A DNA stretch of 64,000 bases from Cellulomonas sp. KRMCY2 (GTDB lineage Bacteria > Actinomycetota > Actinomycetes > Actinomycetales > Cellulomonadaceae). The DNA is taken from positions 1,054,001-1,118,000 of the forward strand of contig NZ_JAGF01000001.1 of the NCBI RefSeq assembly GCF_000526515.1, given 5' to 3'. Position numbers and translations under genes: made by a program. Below, piece after piece: positions 15,636 through 26,479 of the stretch. The notes beneath the pieces were generated by a model. That model was not told the DNA's origin, ran no database searches, and saw only the letters and a list, made by a program, of their open reading frames with translations. Positions within the stretch are counted from its first letter, which is position 1. Every line of letters begins with the position of its first letter.

Positions 15636-16844
15636 CTACCGCAGGACGGGGTAGGGCGGGTCCCCGAGCCGGTGCGGTGGGACGACGGCACCGTCGGGCA
15701 CCGGACCGGCCAGCGGCCGCACCGCGATCGCGAGACGGTCGACGTCCGGCACCCGGCCGCGGGTTGCCGTCGACCACACGTCGTAGCCGGCGAGATCGTC
15801 CACGTCGGCCGGGTCGCTCCGGCAGATCGTCGCCAGCGCGACCGCGGCACCAGGAAGCAGAAGCATCGCCGCAACACCCAGCGGCACGCTCAGGACCAGC
15901 GCGAGCGTCCCGGCGACCTCGGCCCAGACGAGCGCACCGACCGCGCCGGTCCACAGGACCACGTTCACGCGACCGGTCCGCGAGAGCCGGCGGAGGACCC
16001 GGTAGGGCTGGCCCGCCCGCTCGGGGAGCCACCGCCGCAGCCGGCGTTGCGCCACGACGGCGATCCGGACCCCGGCCAGCAGGGCGGCGCCGAGCACGAT
16101 CAGCGCCACCGTCCGCCCTGTGCCGATCGGGCCGACGACGATCTCCCAGCTGCCTACGTCCAGCGGGATCGTCCGGAGCGCCTTGGGCGCGGCCAGCACC
16201 GAGACGACCGAGCCGACCGCGACGAGTCCGAGCGCCGGCACGGCCCAGCGCAGGGCGGATCGGGCGTCGACCCGGACACCGGGAACCTCCTGGCCGATCA
16301 GCACCCCCGGCACGAGAAGCTCGCCGGGCTGCGGCACCAGGTGCTTGAGGCGCGCCTGGCGGCGGTAGTGGTTCGGCCAGAGCACCAGCGATGCCAGCCC
16401 GAGTCCGACGATGATCAAGCCGTAGACCTCAGCGGGCTGTGCGCTCCCGAGCGGAAGCGACAACGACCAGATCACCAGGAGCGCCCACATCGAGGCCAGA
16501 TACTGCCGGGTCGGGTACAGGGCGCCGTCGATGTCGTCAGCCGCCCATCCACGGTGCGCGGCCGGGATGCGGCGGTTGAAGAACCGGTACAGGAACCAGG
16601 TGGGTAGCGGTGGGCGCTCACGCCAGCGCGTCGCCCACCCTGACCGGACCAGGTCGACGACTGTCCGGAAGCTCAGGCGATCGTCGTCGGGCCGCGAGAG
16701 GTCGACGAGGACGCCGAACAGCTCGGCACCCCGCACGATGCGCCACCGCGGCGGGTAGGCCCGGAGCCAGCGGGTCACACTCCGCTCGAACCGCGGGTTC
16801 ACCCCGCGGGGCGGCCCAGCAAGGGCGGGCTGCTGCCGCGCCAT
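15636..16844 (-). CDS. Polytopic membrane protein paired with PadR
   Basis: 402 residues from ATG 16844, which overlaps the padR stop as TGATG. An amphipathic N-terminal region ([16 protein letters not shown]) is followed by about six or seven hydrophobic segments, such as [27 protein letters not shown] and [19 protein letters not shown]. The N-terminus resembles the head of proteins often encoded directly after PadR regulators in actinobacteria. No transporter motif is recognised. Its function is unknown; the overlap says it is controlled by the PadR protein. Confidence 0.75.
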   Translation of the reverse strand: MARQQPALAGPPRGVNPRFERSVTRWLRAYPPRWRIVRGAELFGVLVDLSRPDDDRLSFRTVVDLVRSGWATRWRERPPLPTWFLYRFFNRRIPAAHRGWAADDIDGALYPTRQYLASMWALLVIWSLSLPLGSAQPAEVYGLIIVGLGLASLVLWPNHYRRQARLKHLVPQPGELLVPGVLIGQEVPGVRVDARSALRWAVPALGLVAVGSVVSVLAAPKALRTIPLDVGSWEIVVGPIGTGRTVALIVLGAALLAGVRIAVVAQRRLRRWLPERAGQPYRVLRRLSRTGRVNVVLWTGAVGALVWAEVAGTLALVLSVPLGVAAMLLLPGAAVALATICRSDPADVDDLAGYDVWSTATRGRVPDVDRLAIAVRPLAGPVPDGAVVPPHRLGDPPYPVLR

Positions 16845-17179
16845 CACGCACCACCGAGCGCCGGTCCGGCGTGCAGCACCGACTGCGCCCGCCGGGTCAG
16901 CGCGTGCAGGCGCGCGGTCTCGGTCGCGACGGCCGCGGTCCCGGCCTCGGTCAGCCGGTAGTAGCGACGCAGTCGACCGTCGACGACCTCCTCGCCGCTC
17001 GGCTCGACCAGCCCGGCCCCGCCCAGGCGGTCGAGCAACCCGTAGAGCGTCCCGGCACCCAGCGCCGTCGCACCGGCCGAGAGGTCGACCACCGCCTGCA
17101 CGATGCCGTAGCCGTGCCGGGGCTGGTCGACGAGCGACAGCAGCACGAGGTACGCCTGCTCGGTCATCCTGAAGCGCAC
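16844..17179 (-). CDS. PadR family transcriptional regulator
   Basis: 111 residues from GTG 17179 (ATG 17167 is also possible). The winged helix is visible: LVLLSLVDQPRHGYGIVQAV, then LGAGTLYGLLDRLGGAGLV and the wing GRLRRYYRLTEAG, the standard PadR layout. It probably represses its own promoter, which contains a perfect 14-bp palindrome directly upstream, and with it the downstream membrane-protein gene. Confidence 0.92.
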   Translation of the reverse strand: MRFRMTEQAYLVLLSLVDQPRHGYGIVQAVVDLSAGATALGAGTLYGLLDRLGGAGLVEPSGEEVVDGRLRRYYRLTEAGTAAVATETARLHALTRRAQSVLHAGPALGGA

Positions 17180-17181
17180 GT

Positions 17182-17214
17182 GCGATATATATCGCGAGAC
17201 GACCTATCGCACAA
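17182..17214 (-). promoter_or_regulatory. padR promoter with palindromic operator
   Basis: On the minus strand, TTGTGC (-35, 17214-17209) is followed after 17 nt by TATATA (-10, 17191-17186), itself the core of the perfect palindrome GCGATATATATCGC (17182-17195). The -10 ends 6 nt before GTG 17179, implying a leaderless transcript. A PadR dimer on the palindrome would cover the -10 box. Binding is inferred. Confidence 0.65.
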
Positions 17215-17230
17215 GCATCGCGGGACTCGA

Positions 17231-17539
17231 CTACCGGCGGGATCGGCTGCGGCTCGCCGCGTGGCTCCCCCGGCCGCCGCTGCCGAGCAGCACCGACAGA
17301 CCGATCATGTAGCCGAAGTCGTACCAGCCGCCGTTGTTGTGCACCTCGTAGATGCCCACGCCCTCGTTGAACAACGAGATGATGAAGGTGATCGGCGCGA
17401 TCACCCCGTGCCACAGGCCCAACCAGAACCCGGCCGGCTCGGTGGCGGTGGCCGCCGCCGTGTTGATCAGGTCGTTCGGCCCCGCGGCACAGGCCGCCAG
17501 GAGAAGCAGGGCTGCCGCCACGAGCAGCACCGGACGCAT
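17231..17539 (-). CDS. Small lipoprotein with hydrophobic segments
   Basis: 102 residues from ATG 17539. The signal peptide LLVAAALLLLAAC ends in a lipobox with Cys17, so it should be lipidated on the outer face of the membrane. The segment FWLGLWHGVIAPITFIISLF and the motif NNGGWYDFGYMIGLSVLLG recur in a family of small proteins of unknown role found in diverse bacteria. The tail is a short Arg/Ser-rich sequence. It is followed by padR in the same orientation but the promoters appear separate. Confidence 0.7.
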   Translation of the reverse strand: MRPVLLVAAALLLLAACAAGPNDLINTAAATATEPAGFWLGLWHGVIAPITFIISLFNEGVGIYEVHNNGGWYDFGYMIGLSVLLGSGGRGSHAASRSRSRR

Positions 17540-17662
17540 GTTCCGGACGGACACCTCGACCACCTCCAGCTCAGGCGAACGACGCGGTGCCGTCCGCCGA
17601 CAGGAGCCAAGGTCCTCCACCCCGACCCCGCCCGTCCACCCCGCCTGCCCCGTCCACCCCGG

Positions 17663-18733
17663 TCACGGCACGACGACGGTCATGCCCGGTCCGGACGCGC
17701 CCGGGTCGGCCATCGCCGCGAGCGCTGCGCCCGCCGCGTCGAGGCCGATCGTCCGGCCGACCAGCAGCTCGGGCCGCAGCGCACCGCTCGCGACCTGCGC
17801 CAGCAGCGCGGGGTACCCATGGGCGGCCATCCCGTGGCTGCCGTAGACCTCGAGCTCCCAGCCGACGATGCGGTCCATCGGCAGGGCCGTCCTGGCATGC
17901 CCGGCGAGCAGCAGACCGACCTGGACGTGCCGCCCGCGCCGGCGCAGCCCGAGCACCGAGGCGACGGCCGTGTCCGGGTGGCCGAGCGCGTCGAGCGAGA
18001 CGTCGGCCCCACCACCGGTGGCGTCGACGACCCGCGCACCGACCGCCTCCGGCGTCGCGTCGGCGTCCGGCAGGCCCGCGGGACGCGGGTCGAGCACGAC
18101 CTCGGCGCCCAGCTCCGTCGCGGCCTGCCGCGCAGCGGCCGACACGTCGAGCGCCACCACGCGTGCCCCGGCCGCGACCGCGATCATCACCGCCGAGAGC
18201 CCGACGCCCCCGCAGCCGTGCACCGCGACCCAGTCGCCCTCGCGCACCCGGCCGTGCACCGTCAGCGCCCGGTGGGCGGTCGCGAACCGGCAGCCCAGCG
18301 ATGCGGCGGTGACCGGCGTCATGCCGTCGGGCAGGCGGACGAGATTGACGTCGGCGTGGTCCAGCGCGACCAGCTCGGCGAACGAGCCCCAGCCGGTGAA
18401 GCCGGGCTGGGTCTGGTTCTCGCACACCTGCTGCTCACCGGCCAGGCACGCCCGGCACGTCCCGCACGCGCACACGAAGGGCACGGTGACGACGTCGCCG
18501 CTCCGCCACCGTCGCACCGAGGCGCCGACCTCGACCACCGTCCCGGCGAGCTCGTGACCCGGGACGTGCGGCAGCGCGATCCCGTCGTCGTGCCCCTGCC
18601 AGCCGTGCCAGTCGCTGCGGCACACGCCGGTCGCCTCGACCCGGACCACGACGCCGTGCGAGGGGCACGCGGGCGCGGGCACGTCGGCCACCGTCAACGG
18701 CCCACCGAACTCCTCGAAGAGGACGGCGCGCAT
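17663..18733 (-). CDS. Zinc-dependent alcohol dehydrogenase (MDR family)
   Basis: 356 residues from ATG 18733 (TGATG overlap with the gene before). Catalytic zinc ligands are seen in GVCRSDWHGW and PGHELAG; the structural-zinc loop has four cysteines (CACGTCRACLAGEQQVC). The Rossmann motif is GCGGVGL. It is a full-length medium-chain NAD(P)-dependent alcohol/polyol dehydrogenase. It is translationally coupled to a second, quite different dehydrogenase, which suggests a two-step conversion or paralogous substrate use. The substrate is not predictable. Confidence 0.9.
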   Translation of the reverse strand: MRAVLFEEFGGPLTVADVPAPACPSHGVVVRVEATGVCRSDWHGWQGHDDGIALPHVPGHELAGTVVEVGASVRRWRSGDVVTVPFVCACGTCRACLAGEQQVCENQTQPGFTGWGSFAELVALDHADVNLVRLPDGMTPVTAASLGCRFATAHRALTVHGRVREGDWVAVHGCGGVGLSAVMIAVAAGARVVALDVSAAARQAATELGAEVVLDPRPAGLPDADATPEAVGARVVDATGGGADVSLDALGHPDTAVASVLGLRRRGRHVQVGLLLAGHARTALPMDRIVGWELEVYGSHGMAAHGYPALLAQVASGALRPELLVGRTIGLDAAGAALAAMADPGASGPGMTVVVP

Positions 18734-19779
18734 CAACGACCCGGCCGCAGCAGGACCTTGATCGCCCGTCGCTCGTGCATCGCCGCGTAGCCGTCCGGAA
18801 CCTGGTCCAGCGGGAGCTCCAGATCGAAGACCGGCGACGGGTCGATGGTGCCGTCGAGCACGTCGGCCATGAGCGCGGGCAGGTAGGAACGCACCGGGGC
18901 GACCCCGCCGCGGACCGCGATGTTGTTGCCGAACATCGTGCGCAGCGGCAGCCCGGACTCCATGCCGTTGGGCACACCGACGTAGCCGACGGTCCCACCC
19001 GGCCGGGCGATCGCGACGGCCGTGTCCCAGGACGACTGCATGCCGACGCACTCCAGGACGTGCGGGACGCCGAGTCCCTCGGTCAGCTCCATGACCCGGG
19101 CGACGGCGTCGTCACCACGCTCGGGCACGACGTCGGTGGCACCGAAGCCGCGGGCCACGGCGACCCGGCTGTCGTGCCGGCCGAGCAGGATGATCCGCTC
19201 CGCGCCCAGCCGCCGCGCCGCGAGCACCCCGCACAGCCCGACGGCGCCGTCGCCCACGACCGCGACGGTCGAGCCCGGCCCGACCCCGGCGGCGAGCGCC
19301 GCGTGGTGGCCGGTGCCCATCACGTCGGACAGGGTCAGCAGTGCGGGCAGTCGCTCGTCGTCCGGCGCCACCGGTGCGACGACAAGTGTGCCGTCGGCCT
19401 GCGGGACCCTGACCGCCTCACCCTGACCGCCGTCGACCCGGTCCTCGCCCCAGCCACCACCGTGCAGGCAGGACGTCTGGATCCCGGCCAGGCAGTGCGG
19501 ACAGGTCCCGTCGGACCACATGAAGGGTGCGATGACGACGTCGCCCGGTCGCATCGTCGCGACGTCGGCACCGACCTCCTGGACCACGCCGAGGAACTCG
19601 TGGCCGATCCGGGCGGGACCGTTGCGGCGCGGCCCGGTGCTCCGGTACGGCCACAGGTCGCTGCCGCAGATGCAGGACATCAGGACCCGCACGACGGCGT
19701 CCGTCGGCTCGAGCAGCACGGGATCGGGAACCTCCTCGACCCGCACGTCGAAGCCGCCGTGGATGATCGCTGCCTTCAT
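18733..19779 (-). CDS. Zinc-dependent alcohol dehydrogenase, second member of the pair
   Basis: 348 residues from ATG 19779, with GAGG a few nt upstream (a GTG two codons earlier is less likely). Motifs include MSCICGSDLWPYR and RIGHEFLG for the catalytic zinc and VVGDGAVGL for NAD(P). The structural-zinc loop has only three of four cysteines (SDGTCPHCLAGIQTSC), a pattern common in this subfamily. It is first in a two-gene operon; the stop overlaps the next dehydrogenase. The 77-nt gap upstream holds its promoter region. Confidence 0.9.
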   Translation of the reverse strand: MKAAIIHGGFDVRVEEVPDPVLLEPTDAVVRVLMSCICGSDLWPYRSTGPRRNGPARIGHEFLGVVQEVGADVATMRPGDVVIAPFMWSDGTCPHCLAGIQTSCLHGGGWGEDRVDGGQGEAVRVPQADGTLVVAPVAPDDERLPALLTLSDVMGTGHHAALAAGVGPGSTVAVVGDGAVGLCGVLAARRLGAERIILLGRHDSRVAVARGFGATDVVPERGDDAVARVMELTEGLGVPHVLECVGMQSSWDTAVAIARPGGTVGYVGVPNGMESGLPLRTMFGNNIAVRGGVAPVRSYLPALMADVLDGTIDPSPVFDLELPLDQVPDGYAAMHERRAIKVLLRPGR

Positions 19780-19856
19780 GAGCACCTCGCCTCGGAGCGC
19801 GTCGTGGACCTGACCATTGTGGTGGCTCGGACGTACCCGCAGTCGCCGGCTGCGGC

Positions 19857-21422
19857 TCAGACCGTCCGGTGCGTCCAGCGCCCGTCCAGCATCGTCGCGG
19901 CCACCGGCATGGTCCGCAGGTCGACACCGTGCCGGGTCAGCGGATCGGCGTCGAGAACGGCGAGGTCGGCGAGGTCACCGCCGGCGACGACGGACCGGCC
20001 ACCGGTGGTGGCGCGCAGGGCCACCTCGACCGGGATCCGCTGCTCCGGGTGCCAGGCCGGCCGCGCGTCCCGGGTGCGCTCGACGGCGGCACCGATCGCC
20101 TGCCACGGGTCGAGCGGTGCGACGGGTGCGTCCGAGCCCAGCGCCAGCCGGACCCCGGCCTCGTGCAGCGAGCGGAAGACGAAGGCGCGGTCGGTGCGGC
20201 CCGCCCAGTACCGGTCCGCCACATCCCGGTCGTCCAGCGCGTGCTCGGGCTGGACGCTCGCGACCACACCGAGGGCGGCCATCCGGCCGACGTCCCGCGG
20301 CGCCAGGAGCTGGGCGTGCTCGATGCTGCCCCGCGCCCGGGTCGCGTCGAACGCGTCGAGCGCCAGCGTGTTCGCGCGGTCCCCGATCGCGTGCACCGCG
20401 CAGGTCAGGCCGGCTGCCGCCGCTCGGCGCATCAGGGCCCGCAGCTCGTCCGGCGGGACCGACAGGACGCCGGTCGCCCCCGGCCCGGTGAGCCCCGGGT
20501 ACGGGTCGGCGCAGCAGGCGGTCCGGGTGTTGAGCGATCCGTCGGTGATGATCTTCAGCGAGCCCATCGTCACCAGACCGGCGGTGCCCGGCACCACGTC
20601 GTCGCTGCGCACACCGCGCGCGACGATCGCCCCGAGCCCGTCCGGCCAGACGGCGGCCTGCACGCGCAACCCGAGCGGCCCACCCGCGGACCGCCGCGCC
20701 CAGACGTCGATGCCGCCGGCGGCCTCGAAGTCCACGACGCCGACGACACCTCGCGCCGCGGCGGCGGCTACTGCCTCGGCGACCCAGCCGTCGAGCACGT
20801 CGTCCGGCGCCTCCCCGAGCCGGTCGATCACTGCGAACCACTGACGCTCGCGCACCAGGCCCGAGCCGTCCGGCGACGCGCCGGGGTCGGTCGCGACGCC
20901 GAACGACCGCGCGGCCGCGGTGCTCAGCCAGCCGCAGTGCAGGTCGCCGCTGACCAGGACGACAGGGACGTCGGGCCGGTGCGCCGCGTCGGCCGCGTCG
21001 TCGAGCAGCCGGGCGGTCGGCTCGTCGGACCACAGGCCGTCCCGGAAGCCGAAGCCGATCAGCGGGAGCCCGGCCGGCGGCGGGTCGGCGCGCAGCCGCT
21101 CGGTCACGAGCGAGGCCGCGCGGGTGGCCGAGGTCGCCGTCGACACGTCGAGCCGCCGTCGGGCCAGCGCCCACTGGGTCATGTGGGTGTGCGCGTCCCA
21201 CAGCCCCGGCACGACCCAGCGGCCGTCCAGGTGCACGACGTCGTCCCCCGGCGAGGCGGTCAGCTGCGGCCCGATGGCGGCGACGCGGCCGGCGACGAGG
21301 TGCACGTCCACCGGCTCACCGCTGCGTCCCCCGGAGGCGTCGACCAGCCGTCCCCCGCGCAGCAGGACGGGCCTGCCGTGAGCGGCGCCGTCGTCGTCCT
21401 CGGACCGGTGGGCCTCCCGCAT
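19857..21422 (-). CDS. Amidohydrolase family protein (YtcJ-like, amidohydrolase 3)
   Basis: 521 residues from ATG 21422 (TGATG overlap with purC). It has the metal-dependent hydrolase pattern: GLWDAHTHM near residue 75, TDGSLNTRTA, HAIGDRA, EHAQLL and the metal Asp in LGSDAPV. Relatives are predicted to hydrolyse amide or other C-N bonds but are mostly uncharacterised. No signal peptide is seen. It is the last gene of the purA-purD-ldt-purC run; the overlap suggests coupling, but no purine role is known. Confidence 0.87.
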   Translation of the reverse strand: MREAHRSEDDDGAAHGRPVLLRGGRLVDASGGRSGEPVDVHLVAGRVAAIGPQLTASPGDDVVHLDGRWVVPGLWDAHTHMTQWALARRRLDVSTATSATRAASLVTERLRADPPPAGLPLIGFGFRDGLWSDEPTARLLDDAADAAHRPDVPVVLVSGDLHCGWLSTAAARSFGVATDPGASPDGSGLVRERQWFAVIDRLGEAPDDVLDGWVAEAVAAAAARGVVGVVDFEAAGGIDVWARRSAGGPLGLRVQAAVWPDGLGAIVARGVRSDDVVPGTAGLVTMGSLKIITDGSLNTRTACCADPYPGLTGPGATGVLSVPPDELRALMRRAAAAGLTCAVHAIGDRANTLALDAFDATRARGSIEHAQLLAPRDVGRMAALGVVASVQPEHALDDRDVADRYWAGRTDRAFVFRSLHEAGVRLALGSDAPVAPLDPWQAIGAAVERTRDARPAWHPEQRIPVEVALRATTGGRSVVAGGDLADLAVLDADPLTRHGVDLRTMPVAATMLDGRWTHRTV

Positions 21423-22348
21423 CAGGGCAGGACGAGGTCGCGACCGGTGAGGCGGCGGAAGGCGTCGAGGTAGCGCTCCTGGGTGCGGGCCACGACGTCG
21501 GCGGGCAGCGGCGGCGGCGGGGTGTCCGCCGCGCGGTCCCAGCCGGACGCCGGCGAGGTCAGCCAGTCGCGCACGAACTGCTTGTCGAAGCTCGGCTGGG
21601 CCCGGCCGGGCTGCCAGGCGTCGGCGGGCCAGAACCGCGAGGAGTCCGGGGTCAGGACCTCGTCACCCAGGACGATCCGACCGGCGTGCGGCCCCTGCAG
21701 GGCCCGACCGAACTCGAGCTTCGTGTCCGCGAGGATCACGCCGCGGTCGCGCGCGATCACCTCGGCCCGGCGGTAGACGGCCAGCGTCAGGTCACGCAGG
21801 CGGGCCGCGTCGTCGGCCCCGATCCGCTGCGCCACGAGGTCGAACGTCACGTTCTCGTCGTGCTCGCCGAGCTCGGCCTTGGTGGCCGGGGTGAAGATCG
21901 GCTCCGGCAGCCGCGACCCGTCCTCGAGCCCGGCCGGCAGCGGGACCCCGCACACCGCGCCGCCTGCGCGGTACTCGACCAGCCCCGAGCCGGTCAGGTA
22001 GCCGCGGGCCACGCACTCCACCGGGAACATCTCGAGCCGACGGCAGACCATCGCGCGCCCGGCCACGGCGTCGGGCACCCCCGCGGCCCCCGGTGCGGCC
22101 GTCACGACGTGGTGGGGCACGAGGTCGTCGAGCTGCTCGAACCACCACAGGCTGAGCTGGGTCAGCACCGTCCCCTTGCCGGGGACCGGGGTCGCCAGGA
22201 CGTGGTCGTAGGCGCTGATCCGGTCGCTCGCCACGACCAGGACGACGTCGCCGTGCTCCTGGGCCGCCGCCGAGCCCGCCGACGGCAGGTACAGGTCGCG
22301 GACCTTGCCCGAGTAGGTGTGCGTCCAGCCCGGCAGCTCGAGGGTCAT
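21422..22348 (-). CDS. purC: Phosphoribosylaminoimidazole-succinocarboxamide synthase (SAICAR synthetase)
   Basis: 308 residues, the long eukaryote-like PurC form common in actinobacteria. It opens with YSGKVRDLY (ATP loop), then VVASDRISAYDHVL, and contains VECVARGYLTGSG and LADTKLEFG. It joins CAIR and aspartate with ATP in purine synthesis. GGGAG lies 9 nt before ATG 22348. Its stop overlaps the amidohydrolase start, and a 30-nt gap separates it from the L,D-transpeptidase gene. Confidence 0.96.
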   Translation of the reverse strand: MTLELPGWTHTYSGKVRDLYLPSAGSAAAQEHGDVVLVVASDRISAYDHVLATPVPGKGTVLTQLSLWWFEQLDDLVPHHVVTAAPGAAGVPDAVAGRAMVCRRLEMFPVECVARGYLTGSGLVEYRAGGAVCGVPLPAGLEDGSRLPEPIFTPATKAELGEHDENVTFDLVAQRIGADDAARLRDLTLAVYRRAEVIARDRGVILADTKLEFGRALQGPHAGRIVLGDEVLTPDSSRFWPADAWQPGRAQPSFDKQFVRDWLTSPASGWDRAADTPPPPLPADVVARTQERYLDAFRRLTGRDLVLP

Positions 22349-22378
22349 GTGGTCAGTCTCCCAGCGGCAGAAGGGTGT

Positions 22379-23215
22379 TCACGCAACGACCTCCACCGGC
22401 GTGCCGAGCGGCAGGCCGATCTCCTCGACCAGGCGGACGATGTCGGCGTCGGTCATCACGATGCAGCCGACCGACGGGTCCGTGCCGACCACCGTCGGCT
22501 GGTTGGTGCCGTGGATCCCGACGACACCCCGGCCGGCCGCGAAGGACACCAGGGCGGGCGGGTAGCCGGACAGGCCGTAGGCGTAGGCGCCGTAGACCCC
22601 GCCGGCCGTGGGCGGCTGCAGCAGCTCCTTGAGGAAGTACCTGCCGACCGGCACCATCTCGGCACCGAGCCCGATCGCCACGTCCAGCACGACCTCGTCG
22701 CCCCGGTGGAGCAGAAGACGGTGCTCGGCCGACCGCACCTCGATCAGGTCGTCGGTCATCGACAGCGCGACGTCGGCAGCACGTACCCAGCCGCTCGACC
22801 CCTGCGGCTCGACGGGCAGCAGCACCTGCAGCCAGTCCTCGCGCTGCTCGGTCACCACGAACGTCACCGGGACCTGACCGGGCAGGGAGATGGCGTCGGC
22901 CGCGGCGACGACCTGCGTCGGTGCCGCGTCGTCCGGGCTCGCGAAGACCTCCACCGGGTCGACCGAGGCGGTCGCGACCACCGTCACCGCCGGGTCGGGC
23001 TCCGGTGTCGGGGTGGGCGACGGCTCCGCCGTGGGCGACGGCTCAGGTCCGGTCGACGCGGTCGGAGACGCGGCCTCGTCGGGCGACCCGGCGGAGCACC
23101 CCGCGAGGAGCGCGACCAGGACCAGCGCGGCGAGGGCTCGGACCGTCGGACCACCCCGCTGCGCGTCCCGGCTGCCGCACGCACGGCCGTCGGCACCGCC
23201 GTCGGGCCTCGTCAC
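22379..23215 (-). CDS. L,D-transpeptidase lipoprotein (YkuD domain)
   Basis: 278 residues from GTG 23215, which overlaps the purD stop as GTGA. A hydrophobic stretch ending ALLAGC puts a lipobox Cys at 40, after an unusually long n-region of ~25 residues. A Pro/Thr/Ser-rich linker (~45-75) leads to an SH3-like segment and the C-terminal YkuD domain with His235 (GIHGTN) and nucleophile Cys251 (SVGC). It would form 3-3 cross-links in peptidoglycan outside the membrane. Its place inside a purine operon is odd. Confidence 0.88.
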   Translation of the reverse strand: MTRPDGGADGRACGSRDAQRGGPTVRALAALVLVALLAGCSAGSPDEAASPTASTGPEPSPTAEPSPTPTPEPDPAVTVVATASVDPVEVFASPDDAAPTQVVAAADAISLPGQVPVTFVVTEQREDWLQVLLPVEPQGSSGWVRAADVALSMTDDLIEVRSAEHRLLLHRGDEVVLDVAIGLGAEMVPVGRYFLKELLQPPTAGGVYGAYAYGLSGYPPALVSFAAGRGVVGIHGTNQPTVVGTDPSVGCIVMTDADIVRLVEEIGLPLGTPVEVVA

Positions 23216-24543
23216 AGAGCGGCCTCCGGCACCTCGAGCTCCGGCATCGTCGCGGCGATGTCCGTGCGGTGCTGCGAGCCGCGCAGCGCGATCCGCTCCA
23301 CCCCGGCGTAGGCGGTCGCCCGGGCCGCGTCGATGTCCGGACCGGTCCCGACGACCGACAGGACGCGCCCGCCGGCCGAGACGAGCCCGCCGTCCTGCGC
23401 CCGTGCCGTCCCGGCGTGCAGCACGTGCACCCCGGGGACCTGCTCGGCCTCGGCGACACCCTCGATCTCGTCGCCGGCGCGCACCGTGCCCGGATAGCCG
23501 TGCGCCGCGACCACGACGGTCACCGCGGCGTCGTCGTGCCAGCGCAGCGGCGGCTGCTCGTCGAGACGACCGGTGGCCGCCGCGAGGAGCACCTCGGCGA
23601 GCGGCGAGGCGAGCCGCGCCAGGACGACCTGCGTCTCGGGGTCGCCGAACCGCGCGTTGAACTCGATCACCCGCACTCCGCGACCGGTCAGGGCGAGGCC
23701 GCAGTACAGGACGCCGGCGAACGGGACGCCGCGATGCCGCATCTCGGCGACCGTCGGCTCCGCCACGCGGGCGACCACCTCGTCGACCAGGTCCGCCGGG
23801 GCCCACGGCAGCGGCGAGTACGCGCCCATCCCCCCGGTGTTGGGGCCGGCGTCGCCGTCGAGGGCCCGCTTGAAGTCCTGCGCCGGGGCCAGCGGCACGA
23901 CTGTCACGCCATCGGTCAGGCAGAACAGCGAGACCTCCGGCCCGTCGAGGTACTCCTCGACGACGACCGCGCCGTGACCGGCTCCACGCTCCAGGCAGCC
24001 ACGTGCGTGCTCGAGGGCCTCCTCGCGGTCCGAGGTCACGACGACCCCCTTGCCCGCCGCCAGACCGTCGTCCTTGACCACGTAGGGCGCGCCGAACGCG
24101 TCGAGGGCTTCGGCGACCTCCTCGACGGTCGTGCAGACGTGTGCCATGGCGGTCGGCACACCCGCGGCGGCCATCACGTCCTTGGCGAAGGCCTTCGAGC
24201 CCTCGAGCGCCGCGGCCTGCGCGGTGGGCCCGAAGCACGCGATCCCCACGGCCCGGACCGCGTCGGCGACCCCCGCCACGAGCGGCGCCTCCGGCCCGAC
24301 GACGACCAGCTCGGCCTGCACCTCGGTGGCGAGGGCAGCGACGGCCGCCCCGTCCATCGGGTCGACGTCGTGCAGGGTCGCCAGGGCCGCGATCCCCGGG
24401 TTGCCCGGTGCCGCGTGCAGCTCGTGCGCCGCGCCCGCCGAACCTGCGGGGCCGACCGAGCCGGCCGGGCCCGCCGGACCACCGGCGAACGCACGGATGA
24501 TGGCGTGCTCCCGCGCGCCCGAACCGATGACCAGGATCCGCAC
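23212..24543 (-). CDS. purD: Phosphoribosylamine--glycine ligase
   Basis: 443 residues. It is an ATP-grasp enzyme: start MRILVIGSGAREHAI, central EEYLDGPEVSLFCLTDG, NTGGMGAYSP, and VIEFNARFGDPETQV near residue 300. It makes glycinamide ribonucleotide, the second step of purine synthesis. A Gly/Ala/Pro-rich insertion (GGPAGPAGSVGPAGSAGAA) interrupts the N-terminal domain at ~21-39. It follows purA by 4 nt. Confidence 0.96.
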   Translation of the reverse strand: MRILVIGSGAREHAIIRAFAGGPAGPAGSVGPAGSAGAAHELHAAPGNPGIAALATLHDVDPMDGAAVAALATEVQAELVVVGPEAPLVAGVADAVRAVGIACFGPTAQAAALEGSKAFAKDVMAAAGVPTAMAHVCTTVEEVAEALDAFGAPYVVKDDGLAAGKGVVVTSDREEALEHARGCLERGAGHGAVVVEEYLDGPEVSLFCLTDGVTVVPLAPAQDFKRALDGDAGPNTGGMGAYSPLPWAPADLVDEVVARVAEPTVAEMRHRGVPFAGVLYCGLALTGRGVRVIEFNARFGDPETQVVLARLASPLAEVLLAAATGRLDEQPPLRWHDDAAVTVVVAAHGYPGTVRAGDEIEGVAEAEQVPGVHVLHAGTARAQDGGLVSAGGRVLSVVGTGPDIDAARATAYAGVERIALRGSQHRTDIAATMPELEVPEAAL

Positions 24544-24547
24544 GGTG

Positions 24548-26412
<1,865 letters not shown>

Positions 26413-26479
26413 GGCGTCGGCCGAGGCGGCGCCCGCCGCCCGAGGGACCGGACCGTCCGGGGTCAGGACCGACCGAGGG

